A stretch of 64,000 nucleotides of DNA from Chryseobacterium balustinum (GTDB taxonomy: Bacteria; Bacteroidota; Bacteroidia; Flavobacteriales; Weeksellaceae): the NCBI RefSeq assembly GCF_900168205.1, contig NZ_FUZE01000020.1, positions 19,224 through 83,223 of the forward strand. The letters are read 5' to 3'. The notes beneath the pieces are model-generated. The model did not search any database, had not been told where the DNA came from, and saw only the letters and a list, made by a program, of their open reading frames with translations. Position 1 is the first letter of the stretch. Every line of letters begins with the position of its first letter. The position numbers were made by a program, and so were the translations under genes. Below, one piece after another: positions 16,518 to 24,060 of this stretch.

Positions 16518-16550
16518 AAACCTCATAGGTTTTCAAAACCTATGAGGTTT
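16518..16550. repeat. REP palindrome upstream of the REP-associated transposase
   Basis: Perfect 16-bp arms AAACCTCATAGGTTTT and AAAACCTATGAGGTTT around one base. The same palindrome occurs after the transposase gene and, with CTTATA in place of CTCATA, at 56914-56946. These are the expected substrates of RAYT proteins. Confidence 0.9.
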
Positions 16551-16581
16551 GAATATTAAAACACATAAATGAAGAAAAAAC

Positions 16582-17160
16582 ATGTCAAATACGGAAGGTT
16601 TTGAATATGGTTATGTATATCATATTTATACTCATGCAAACGGAAAAGATTTAATTTTTCGAGAAGATGAAAATTATAAATATTTTTTAAGTAAGATTTT
16701 AAAATATATTCTTCCGATAGCTGAAATATATGCGTATTGTTTAATGCCCAATCATTTTCATTTATTAATAAGGTTTAAAGATTCAAACCTAATATCAAAT
16801 GAAGATGAGCATAAATATTTAATGAAACAGTTTAGTAATTTATTAAATGGTTATGCAAAAGCATATAATAAGAAATACAATAGAAAAGGAGCACTTTTTC
16901 TTGATTTTTTAAAACGCAAGAAAGTAGGCGATGAAAAGTATTTGATTAAATTATTACATTATATTCACAATAACCCCGTCAATCATGGGTTTGTTGAAGA
17001 TATTAATGATTGGAAATATTCATCTTATCATTCTTACATTAGTTTGGTAAAAGAAAGTAAAATTGAAAGAAAAGAAATGATGCAATATTTTGATACAATA
17101 AAAGATTTTGCAGAATATCATAAGTCAAATGTTGAGTATGATTTTCTCACAATCGAATAA
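16582..17160 (+). CDS. REP-associated tyrosine transposase (RAYT / TnpA-REP)
   Basis: 192 aa. The Y1 HUH nuclease core has EIYAYCLMPNHFHLLIRF near residue 50, whose HFH is the metal-binding HUH motif. The catalytic Tyr candidate is in KYLIKLLHYIHNNPVNHG near 117, where IHNNPV is the RAYT-family signature. It is flanked on both sides by the matched AACCTCATAGGTT hairpin, which supports RAYT over a mobile IS200. RAYTs nick single-stranded REP hairpins and are thought to spread them; they rarely move their own gene. The gene sits within the PAA cluster between paaY and the esterase and is more AT-rich than both. It looks intact. Confidence 0.92.
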   Translation: MSNTEGFEYGYVYHIYTHANGKDLIFREDENYKYFLSKILKYILPIAEIYAYCLMPNHFHLLIRFKDSNLISNEDEHKYLMKQFSNLLNGYAKAYNKKYNRKGALFLDFLKRKKVGDEKYLIKLLHYIHNNPVNHGFVEDINDWKYSSYHSYISLVKESKIERKEMMQYFDTIKDFAEYHKSNVEYDFLTIE

Positions 17161-17174
17161 AATAGAGTTCAACT

Positions 17175-17210
17175 CAAACCTCATAGGTTTCTAAAACCTA
17201 TGAGGTTTTG
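17175..17210. repeat. REP palindrome downstream of the REP-associated transposase
   Basis: AAACCTCATAGGTTT and AAACCTATGAGGTTT around a 3-nt loop, the same hairpin as at 16518. The two copies bracket the transposase gene in a BIME-like arrangement. Confidence 0.9.
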
Positions 17211-17237
17211 AAAGGACGATTAACAAATTAATAAAGT

Positions 17238-18065
17238 ATGCTAAAAAAACTTCTCATTTTCTGCAGTATTCTCTTTGCATTTCAATCAATGGCTTTAGCC
17301 CAGACTGAAAATGTAAAACCATTAACTATTGGAGAAATCAGAACCATAAAGTCTAAGATTTTAAACGAAGATAGAATTCTTAACATCTATCTTCCACAAA
17401 ATTTCGACAAAACAAAATCTTACCCAATTATCTATTTGTTGGATGGAAGCATGAATGAGGATTTTATTCACGTTACAGGATTGATTCAATTTTTTAATCA
17501 AATGTATTCTATGCCGGAAACAATTGTGGTTGGGATTGCAAATATTGATAGAAAAAGAGATTTAACTTTTCACACCGATTTAAAAGATTTACAGAAAGAC
17601 TATCCTACTACAGGACATTCGGATAAGTTCATCAGTTTTTTGGAGAAAGAATTAAAACCTTATATCGAAAGTCAGTTTAAAACAACCGATACCTACATCT
17701 TCGGTCAATCTCTTGGCGGACTTCTGGCAGCAGAAATTCTCTTAAAGAAACCTGAGATGTTTAATAATTATTTTATCATCAGTCCAAGTTTATGGTGGGA
17801 TGATGAAAGTCTTCTAAAAGAGGCTCCTCAATTGTTAACTAAAATTCCCGATACAAAGAAATTTATTTATGTTTCTGTCGGAAAAGGGGAGCATCCGGTA
17901 ATGATAAAAGATGCCGAAAGTTTAGATGATATTCTGAAAAAATCAAACAAGAAAAACTGGACGTTAGAATATAGAATGATGGAAACAGATAATCACGCAA
18001 CCATTCTTCACAGAAGTTTGTATGAAGGTTTAGTGAAATTATTTCCTTATCAGGAACCGAGATAA
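17238..18065 (+). CDS. Secreted alpha/beta hydrolase, esterase-D/FrmB-like
   Basis: 275 aa. The N-terminal MLKKLLIFCSILFAFQSMALAQ is a signal peptide. The mature domain has the nucleophile elbow IFGQSLGGLLAAEIL near residue 155, IIYLLDGSMNEDF near 57 for the oxyanion region, and a late His in DNHATILHRSLYEGL near 255. This is the putative-esterase family (IroE/FrmB/YbbA-like). It should act in the periplasm or outside the cell. Substrate unknown; iron-siderophore esters or carbohydrate esters are both known for relatives. Nothing ties it to phenylacetate besides position, so it may be a passenger within the cluster. Confidence 0.85.
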   Translation: MLKKLLIFCSILFAFQSMALAQTENVKPLTIGEIRTIKSKILNEDRILNIYLPQNFDKTKSYPIIYLLDGSMNEDFIHVTGLIQFFNQMYSMPETIVVGIANIDRKRDLTFHTDLKDLQKDYPTTGHSDKFISFLEKELKPYIESQFKTTDTYIFGQSLGGLLAAEILLKKPEMFNNYFIISPSLWWDDESLLKEAPQLLTKIPDTKKFIYVSVGKGEHPVMIKDAESLDDILKKSNKKNWTLEYRMMETDNHATILHRSLYEGLVKLFPYQEPR

Positions 18066-18169
18066 ATGTAACAATATACCAATGTAAAAATCTAACAATT
18101 ACATAATGCCATACTGCTGTTTTCGAGGCACCTCATTGGTAAATTGTTAGATTGATACATCGTTAAATT
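18066..18169. repeat. Class A palindromic repeat (esterase-paaZ gap)
   Basis: ATGTAACAATATACCAATGT to TAGATTGATACATCGTTAAA, with a diverged centre (GCCATACTGCTGTTTTCGAG) where other copies have the TGAGC module. It starts directly after the esterase stop codon. Confidence 0.85.
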
Positions 18170-18185
18170 AAAATATAAATATTTT

Positions 18186-20675
18186 ATGGAAAAACTAAAA
18201 AACTATATCCACGGCGAATGGGTGGAAGGTAACGGAAACGGAATTCCTTTATACAATGCCGTGACAGGAGAGCAGGTTGCTGTTTCGGATACAGAAGGGC
18301 TAAATTTTGAACAGGCTCTTGATTATGGTAGAACGGTAGGATACAAAAATCTTTCTTCAATGACGTTCTACGATCGTGGAGAAATGTTGAAAAAAGTAGC
18401 GCTTTACCTTTTAGAAAGAAAGAAAAAATATTACGAATTATCATATAAAACAGGGGCAACTCACGCAGATTCTTGGGTAGATATTGAAGGAGGTTTTGGT
18501 ACGTTCTTCACGTATTCAGGATTGGCAAAAAGAATGCTTCCGAATACTCCATTTTGGGTTGACGGCGAAACTCAGAAAATTTCTGCAAACGGAACTTTCT
18601 TGGGAACTCACATTTTGACTCCAAGTGAAGGAGTTTCTGTACAAATCAATGCCTACAATTTTCCTGTTTGGGGAATGTTGGAAAAGTTATCCACATCTTT
18701 GTTGGCAGGTGTTCCGTCAATTGTGAAGCCTTCGCCATTTGGTTCTTATTTAACCAATGCGGTTTTTCAGGATATGATTGAAAGCGGTGTTCTTCCTGAA
18801 GGCGCACTTCAATTGGTTTGTGGTGAACCGGGAAATATTTTGGATTACGTTCAGGATGGAGATTCTGTATTGTTCACAGGTTCTGCAACGACGGGTAGAA
18901 AATTAAAAGCTTTGCCTTCTGTTTCAGGAAATTCTGTTCGTTTTAATATGGAAGCAGATTCTTTGAACTGTTCAATTCTTGGGTTGGATGCAAAACCGGG
19001 AACTCCTGAATTTGATTTATTCATCAAAGAAGTTCGTACAGAAATGACCACAAAAGCTGGACAAAAATGTACAGCAATCAGAAGAATTATCGTTCCTGAA
19101 AACTTAATTGGTGATGTTCAGAATGCTTTGTCTAAAGCTTTAGACCAGACGAAAATCGGAAACCCGTTAAGCAGAGATACAAGAATGGGTTCTTTGGTTG
19201 GAAAGCAGCAATACGATGAGGTTTTAAGGAAAGTAAATATCTTAAAAACTGAAAACGAACTTGTTTATGACGGAAAGCATGAGCTTGTAGATGCAAACTA
19301 TGAAAATGGTGCATTTATGAGTCCTAAATTATTCTTAAATGATTCTCCTTTCACTAAAAATATCTCTCATGATGTCGAAGCTTTTGGTCCGGTTTCTACG
19401 TTGATGCCTTACAAAGATGCGGAAGAAGCTGCTGCGTTGGCAAAAAGAGGAAAAGGAAGTTTAGTAGGTTCAATTGTTTCTCACGATGAGAAGTTCGTTG
19501 CTGAAACTTCGTGGAAAATGGCTTCTCAGCACGGTAGAATTTTCGTGTTAAACAGAGACAATGCGAAAGAAAGTACAGGTCATGGTTCTCCGCTTCCAAC
19601 TTTGATGCACGGTGGTCCTGGACGAGCAGGAGGTGGCGAAGAAATGGGCGGATTGAACGGTCTTCATTTTTTCCTTCAAAAAACAGCAATTCAAGGTTCT
19701 CCAGATATTTTGACGGCGATTACCAAAGTATACCAGCAAGGAGCTGAAAAAAAATATGCAGACAAACATCCTTTCCAAAAATACTTTGAAGATGTTGAGG
19801 TTGGAGATTCTTTGGAAACCGCAGGTAGAACGGTTACCGATGCAGATATTGTTAATTTCTCGAATGTTTCTTGGGACCATTTTTATGCACATACCGATGC
19901 AACGAGCTTAACAGGAACTATTTTCGATAAAACAGTTGCTCACGGATATTTTATCCTTTCTGCAGCAGCTGGATTATTCGTGTCAGGTAAAAAAGGACCG
20001 GTTATTGCGAATTATGGTTTAGAAAACTGTTCGTTCTTCAAGCCTGTGTATGCAGGAGATACGATTACGGTTTATTTAACAGCAAAAGAAAAAATCAACA
20101 GAGGCGTAAAAGGAAGAAATATTCCTTCCGGAGTTGTAAAATGGTTAGTTGAAGTTGTGAATCAAAGAGAGGAAGTAGTTTGTGTAGCGACTATTTTAAC
20201 ATTGGTGGCAAAACACTCTCCTTTTATCGACCTTAAAAATGTTCAGAAAATTGTAAAAGGATTATCTGAAAACACTCAACCAAGTTGGGGTAAAATGTCT
20301 CCTCAGCAGATGATCGAGCATTTGGAACATGGCGTTTTGGTAAGTCTTGGCGAACCTGAAGCAGATAAATGTTTCACACCTGAAGAGCAGTTAGAAAAAT
20401 GGCAGGATTCACTTTACAATCACAGAAAAATGCCAAAAGATTTCCCTGCACCTTTCTTGGCTGAAGATGAAACTTTGTTAGAATTAAAACATAAAAACTT
20501 AGAAGCAGCAAAACAGTCTTTCTTAGATAATTTGAAAAGATTCTCTGTTTATTACAAAGAAAATCCACAAGCAGAACATATGAATTTTGTGTTTGGAAAA
20601 TTAAACAAAGAAATGTGGGAACTGATGCACAAAAAACATTTTACGCATCATTTTGAACAGTTTGGATTGATTTAA
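18186..20675 (+). CDS. paaZ: PaaZ (oxepin-CoA hydrolase + semialdehyde dehydrogenase) fused to a DUF1569/DinB-like domain
   Basis: 829 aa, about 150 longer than ordinary PaaZ (about 680). Residues 1-515 form the aldehyde dehydrogenase with the catalytic Cys in AGQKCTAIRR (about 293) and a conserved Glu in NMEADSLN (about 257). Residues about 530-680 form the MaoC-type hydratase (DVEVGDSLETAGRTVTDADI, then the active-site region SWDHFYAHTDATS and FDKTVAHGYF). Residues about 690-829 are an added domain: PSWGKMSPQQMIEHLEHGVLVSLG and a final KHFTHHFEQFGLI, matching DUF1569 of the DinB superfamily with its metal-ligand-like histidines. PaaZ opens the oxepin ring and oxidises the resulting aldehyde. 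The role of the extra domain is unknown. Last PAA gene before a strong terminator. Confidence 0.95.
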   Translation: MEKLKNYIHGEWVEGNGNGIPLYNAVTGEQVAVSDTEGLNFEQALDYGRTVGYKNLSSMTFYDRGEMLKKVALYLLERKKKYYELSYKTGATHADSWVDIEGGFGTFFTYSGLAKRMLPNTPFWVDGETQKISANGTFLGTHILTPSEGVSVQINAYNFPVWGMLEKLSTSLLAGVPSIVKPSPFGSYLTNAVFQDMIESGVLPEGALQLVCGEPGNILDYVQDGDSVLFTGSATTGRKLKALPSVSGNSVRFNMEADSLNCSILGLDAKPGTPEFDLFIKEVRTEMTTKAGQKCTAIRRIIVPENLIGDVQNALSKALDQTKIGNPLSRDTRMGSLVGKQQYDEVLRKVNILKTENELVYDGKHELVDANYENGAFMSPKLFLNDSPFTKNISHDVEAFGPVSTLMPYKDAEEAAALAKRGKGSLVGSIVSHDEKFVAETSWKMASQHGRIFVLNRDNAKESTGHGSPLPTLMHGGPGRAGGGEEMGGLNGLHFFLQKTAIQGSPDILTAITKVYQQGAEKKYADKHPFQKYFEDVEVGDSLETAGRTVTDADIVNFSNVSWDHFYAHTDATSLTGTIFDKTVAHGYFILSAAAGLFVSGKKGPVIANYGLENCSFFKPVYAGDTITVYLTAKEKINRGVKGRNIPSGVVKWLVEVVNQREEVVCVATILTLVAKHSPFIDLKNVQKIVKGLSENTQPSWGKMSPQQMIEHLEHGVLVSLGEPEADKCFTPEEQLEKWQDSLYNHRKMPKDFPAPFLAEDETLLELKHKNLEAAKQSFLDNLKRFSVYYKENPQAEHMNFVFGKLNKEMWELMHKKHFTHHFEQFGLI

Positions 20676-20703
20676 TATTTTAAATTTAATAATAAAACAA
20701 TTT

Positions 20704-20738
20704 AACAGTGTAGCAATTTTTGTTACACTGTTTTTTTA
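20704..20738 (+). terminator. Terminator of the PAA operon
   Basis: AACAGTGTA (20704-20712) pairs with TACACTGTT (20724-20732), followed by a T7 run. It may derive from a class A-type repeat end (CAATTTAACAGTGTAGCAAT). Confidence 0.85.
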
Positions 20739-20820
20739 TAATCTTTTGTTAAAACACATTCCAGATTTTATGTCTTAATTTTTATTCCCTATTTTCAAGC
20801 TTAAATTAAATCATACAAAC

Positions 20821-21555
20821 ATGAACGATAGCTGGATGAAAAAATGGGAAGAAGTAAAAGATATTCTTACTTGCCCTACCGATTTGGAAACCTATTTTAC
20901 TTCAAATGAAATTGGTGGTCAACAATTGGAAACTATGGAAATAGGAAACGTTTCTCTTCCTTCCGGAAAAGTAGTAGTGAGAGACCCATTGGTTTCTCTG
21001 GATGCGAATCAATCGCCTTATTTTGTTCAGGCTCCAAAAGGAAATTTTCCGGTAACGATTTCTGTTGTAAAATCAGAAGATTGGGGCGACAGATATGCCG
21101 TAGTGAAAGTAGAATTTACCAAAGAAAAACCTCTTGTTTACAGAGAAGCCTTAATTGGAATTGAAGAATTGGAAGGCGTAACTAAAGATGATTTTTTCGG
21201 TTTTGGAGTAGATGCCGGTTTAGGATGTATCACCGATGCAGAAGTGCTTCCGTTTGTAGATAAATTTACAGATGAATCTGATGTCGATAATCTTTACGAT
21301 GATTATTTTGCTGAAATTTTTGCGCAGAGCTACAAACATAATCCCGACAATCAAAGGGATGCCGGAGACTGGATCAATTGGACAGTTCCGAATACAGAGT
21401 ACCAAATTCCTATGTTTGCAAGTGGTTTTGGCGATGGCGAATATCCTGTGTATTTCGCTTATGATGCAAATGGGGAAATTTGTGGTTTATACATTCAGTT
21501 TATAGATATTGAATTGGCTCTAAGTGAAGAAGGAGACGAGGAAGATGTAGAATAA
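20821..21555 (+). CDS. DUF4241 family protein
   Basis: 244 aa, acidic, without signal peptide. The DUF4241 pattern is visible: PSGKVVVRDPLVSL near residue 55, VVKVEFTKEKPLVYREALIG near 98, and GFGVDAGLGCITDAEVLPFVD near 125. The C-terminal part SGFGDGEYPVYFAYDANGEICGLYIQFIDIEL fits the same family. Members are uncharacterised; many occur near toxin-immunity or SMI1/KNR4-like genes. It is 5 bp before the SMUG2-like gene, so the two probably share a transcript. Function unknown. Confidence 0.85.
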   Translation: MNDSWMKKWEEVKDILTCPTDLETYFTSNEIGGQQLETMEIGNVSLPSGKVVVRDPLVSLDANQSPYFVQAPKGNFPVTISVVKSEDWGDRYAVVKVEFTKEKPLVYREALIGIEELEGVTKDDFFGFGVDAGLGCITDAEVLPFVDKFTDESDVDNLYDDYFAEIFAQSYKHNPDNQRDAGDWINWTVPNTEYQIPMFASGFGDGEYPVYFAYDANGEICGLYIQFIDIELALSEEGDEEDVE

Positions 21556-21560
21556 TAAAG

Positions 21561-22250
21561 ATGGATAAAACTTTTGTTGATAAAGTCATACAATTTAACC
21601 GTAATTTACAGTATTCCGGAAATCTTCCCGATGATTTTCAAGTTCTAAACCCGTATTTAGATAACCCTGAAACAATGGTTGTCATGGAAAAGTTTTATCA
21701 TAAATATTATAATGACTCAAACCAAAGAAAATTTTTAATTGGAATTAATCCAAGTCGTCATGGAGCAGGAGTTACCGGAGTTCCTTTCACCGATACAAAA
21801 CGGTTGGAAAGTGTCTGCGGAATTAAAATGGAATCTGCTTACACGCATGAAGTTTCTTCTGTTTTCATTTATGATATGATGGCAGCTTATGGAGGTGCAG
21901 GTGAATTTTACAGAGATATTTATATCAACTCTCCGTTTCCGTTGGCGATTGTAAGGAAATCGAAAGGTAGTTGGGTTAACGCCAATTATTATGATGACAA
22001 AGAACTTTTCAACGATGTAAAAAATTTCATGATTGATTCTTTGAAAAAACACATCAGTTTAAATCTTGATACTTCCGAAGTTTTTATTTTAGGGAAAAAG
22101 AATGCAGAGTTTATTTCAAAATTAAATAATGAAGCGAATCTTTTTGACAAAATGACAGTTTTGGAACATCCGAGATATATTCAGCAGTATAAATCCAAAG
22201 AAAAAGATTTGTATATTGATAAGTATATTTTAGCATTAAAGAACCAATAA
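21561..22250 (+). CDS. SMUG2-type uracil-DNA glycosylase family protein
   Basis: 229 aa. The motif FLIGINPSRHGAGVTGVPFTDTKRL near residue 53 matches the active-site loop of SMUG2-type glycosylases (former DUF4918). SSVFIYDMMAAYGGAGEFYRDIYINS near 96 and the late HPRYIQQYK near 208 supply the second motif and DNA-intercalating region. The family excises uracil or xanthine from DNA. It is cytoplasmic and probably co-transcribed with the DUF4241 gene. No separate promoter is seen in the 5-bp gap. Confidence 0.87.
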   Translation: MDKTFVDKVIQFNRNLQYSGNLPDDFQVLNPYLDNPETMVVMEKFYHKYYNDSNQRKFLIGINPSRHGAGVTGVPFTDTKRLESVCGIKMESAYTHEVSSVFIYDMMAAYGGAGEFYRDIYINSPFPLAIVRKSKGSWVNANYYDDKELFNDVKNFMIDSLKKHISLNLDTSEVFILGKKNAEFISKLNNEANLFDKMTVLEHPRYIQQYKSKEKDLYIDKYILALKNQ

Positions 22251-22323
22251 ATTATTGGTTTAAAAATCCTAAGAATTTTCTTTGAAGTGAACATTGTTCT
22301 CTATGGAGTTTATCGCAGAAGGC

Positions 22324-22397
22324 GCATTCCGTAGGAATGCAATCTGTGTAGAAAAGCAAACTAGTTAACAATTCTGCGTTCCGTAGGAACGCTATCT
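22324..22397. repeat. Pair of GCNTTCCGTAGGAANGC hairpins, left end of the IS200-like element
   Basis: GCATTCCGTAGGAATGC (22324-22340) and GCGTTCCGTAGGAACGC (22376-22392) are perfect 7-bp-arm palindromes with a GTA loop. The segment 22376-22397 is exactly the reverse complement of 22883-22904 on the other side of the transposase pseudogene. Confidence 0.88.
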
Positions 22398-22411
22398 AAA
22401 AACAGTAAAGA

Positions 22412-22875
22412 ATGCCCAACACATACACACAAATTTATATTCAACTTGTTTTTGCTACAAAAGGTAGAGACAATAAAATTATAAATTCTGTTCGTGATGA
22501 AATTGAAAAATACATTTGTGGTATTTTCAATAATAAAGGGCAAAAGTTTTGGCTATTTATGCGAATCCGGATCATGTTCACATCTTTTTTAGTTATAAAA
22601 ATTTACAAATTACCATCTCAGATTTGGTGAAAACTGTCAAAACAGAATCGACAAATTTTATCAATGAAAAAAAGCTATGTCTAAATCACTTTGGGTGGCA
22701 ACAAGGTTATGGTGCGTTTTCTTACGCAAAAAATCAGAAAGAACAAGTTGTAAATTATATTTTAAATCAAGAGTTACATCATAAGAAGAAAACTTTTAAA
22801 GATGAATATATAGAATTTTTAAATGCTTTTGAGATCGAATTTCAGGAACAATATTTGTTTGAGTTTTATGATTAG
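22412..22875 (+). pseudogene. IS200/IS605-like Y1 transposase, broken by a frameshift near 22550
   Basis: Two overlapping frames complete one protein of about 154 aa. Frame 1 from 22412 gives MPNTYTQIYIQLVFATKGRD through FNNKGQK. The other frame continues LAIYANPDHVHIFFSYKNLQ to the end at 22875. The switch lies in AAGTTTTGGC, where one base appears missing. The HUH motif (HVH) and a Tyr-bearing helix (VVNYILNQELHHKKKTF) are both in the second part, so the lesion removes the link between start and active site. The matched flanking hairpins suggest a REP-like or IS200-like mobilisation system, now dead in cis. Programmed frameshifting is not supported by a slippery heptamer. Confidence 0.85.
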
Positions 22876-22882
22876 AAATTAG

Positions 22883-22955
22883 AGATAGCGTTCCTACGGA
22901 ACGCGTCATCATTGTACCATTCAAATACTACACAGATAAGATTCATACGGAATCC
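22883..22955. repeat. Right-end hairpin and inverted copy of the IS200-like flank
   Basis: 22883-22904 is a perfect 22-bp inverted copy of 22376-22397. Further out, CTACACAGAT (22928-22937) and ATACGGAATCC mirror the left ATTCCGTA..ATCTGTGTAG with a few changes, so the inverted symmetry extends over the whole element of about 630 bp. Confidence 0.82.
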
Positions 22956-22987
22956 TCCCTTACTCAACCTAATAAAAAAATAAAAAT

Positions 22988-23752
22988 ATGCCTTGGAATC
23001 CTGAAGTTTACAATCAATTTAAAAATATCCGTTATCAACCTTTTTTTGATTTAATGAAGTTGATTTCATCAGATGGTTTAAAAAAAGCAATCGACATTGG
23101 TTGTGGAACGGGCGAACAAACCCATATACTTTCAGAGAAATTTGAAGATGCTGAATTTTTAGGAATTGATTCTTCTGCTGAAATGCTCTCAGAATTTAAT
23201 TTGTATCAGAATAACCGTTTAAATTTCAAGCAAAAAACGGTTGAAGTATTATATGATTCCGAAGAAAAATGGGATTTAATTTTTAGCAATGCTGCTTTGC
23301 AATGGTCAGATAATCATAAAAAATTATTTTCCAAACTGCTTTCTTTATTAAGTGAGACTGGGCAATTCGCTGTTCAAATGCCGGTGCAGTCTGAAAATAT
23401 ACTCAACCAAATTTTGTTTCAACTCGCTTCGGAAGAGCCTTTCAAAACACAACTTCAAGATTGGAATAGGGTTTCTCCGGTTTTAAGTTTAGATGAATAT
23501 GCTAAAATGATGTTTGATGCTGGGTTGAAAGATTTAAATATCTCTATAAAAGTCTATCCGATTATTGCTGATGATGCAGAAAAGCTATTTCAGTTTATTT
23601 CAGGTTCGGCGTTGATTCCCTATTTGGAAAGATTGGATGAAGAGAACAAAGAGAAATTTACCAGTGAATATAAAAAGCGTATTGCTGAAAAATTTGATAG
23701 ATTTCCTGCAATTTATGCATTTAAAAGAATGTTGCTATACGGACGAAAATAG
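22988..23752 (+). CDS. Class I SAM-dependent methyltransferase, trans-aconitate methyltransferase-like
   Basis: 254 aa. The SAM-binding motif I AIDIGCGTGEQTHILSEKF is near residue 36, the acidic residue after strand 2 is in FLGIDSSAEML near 61, and motif IV is DLIFSNAALQWSDNH near 98. The opening PWNPEVYNQFKNIRYQPFFDLM and NAALQW are typical of Tam, which methylates trans-aconitate in the cytoplasm. The assignment to Tam rather than another small-molecule methyltransferase is by resemblance only. It stands alone after the IS200-like remnant, with a hairpin following the stop. Confidence 0.83.
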   Translation: MPWNPEVYNQFKNIRYQPFFDLMKLISSDGLKKAIDIGCGTGEQTHILSEKFEDAEFLGIDSSAEMLSEFNLYQNNRLNFKQKTVEVLYDSEEKWDLIFSNAALQWSDNHKKLFSKLLSLLSETGQFAVQMPVQSENILNQILFQLASEEPFKTQLQDWNRVSPVLSLDEYAKMMFDAGLKDLNISIKVYPIIADDAEKLFQFISGSALIPYLERLDEENKEKFTSEYKKRIAEKFDRFPAIYAFKRMLLYGRK

Positions 23753-23776
23753 ATGAAGTGCTTTCCTGTAAAATTT

Positions 23777-23799
23777 AATTCCCCGAAGAACGGGGAATT
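23777..23799. terminator. Hairpin after the methyltransferase gene; nothing else in 23753-24029
   Basis: AATTCCCCG and CGGGGAATT form a 9-bp GC-rich stem with an AAGAA loop but lack a clear T run. A second, weaker hairpin (AATCAGTATTTTTACTGATT, 23941-23960) follows. No coding frame is credible in the rest of this gap of about 300 bp. Confidence 0.55.
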
Positions 23800-24029
23800 A
23801 TCATTTATGCCTAGAATCGTTTGTTGATAGCTTATAGCATAATAAAAGCTTTCATGGTAATTAGTTTGCTAACTTTTTTATCTATCACAAAATAACGGAT
23901 TTCGATTAGAGCAGAATAGAGTATAAATACGGCATTTGAAAATCAGTATTTTTACTGATTTAATTTTGATTTAAATATTTCTTTAACTAAAAATTAGGAC
24001 ATTAGTTTTCTTAAAAGTCCTTTATTTAG

Positions 24030-24037
24030 TACTTTTG
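24030..24037 (+). promoter_or_regulatory. Predicted -7 box of the 24061 enoyl-CoA hydratase gene
   Basis: TACTTTTG matches TAnnTTTG exactly and is 23 bp from the start codon. No clear TTG -33 element is at the right spacing. It indicates that this crotonase gene has its own promoter outside the PAA operon. Confidence 0.45.
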
Positions 24038-24060
24038 TATAAATCGAATACAAACTAAAA

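Noticed and set aside
16582..17160. Ordinary IS200 insertion sequence
   Set aside because: The flanking REP hairpins and the IHNNPV signature fit RAYT better.
8049..18169. CRISPR-like array from the class A repeats
   Set aside because: Repeats are palindromic, gene-separated and kilobases apart; no cas genes.
22412..22875. Programmed frameshifting in the IS200-like transposase
   Set aside because: No slippery heptamer or stimulatory structure at the frame change; a simple base loss explains it.
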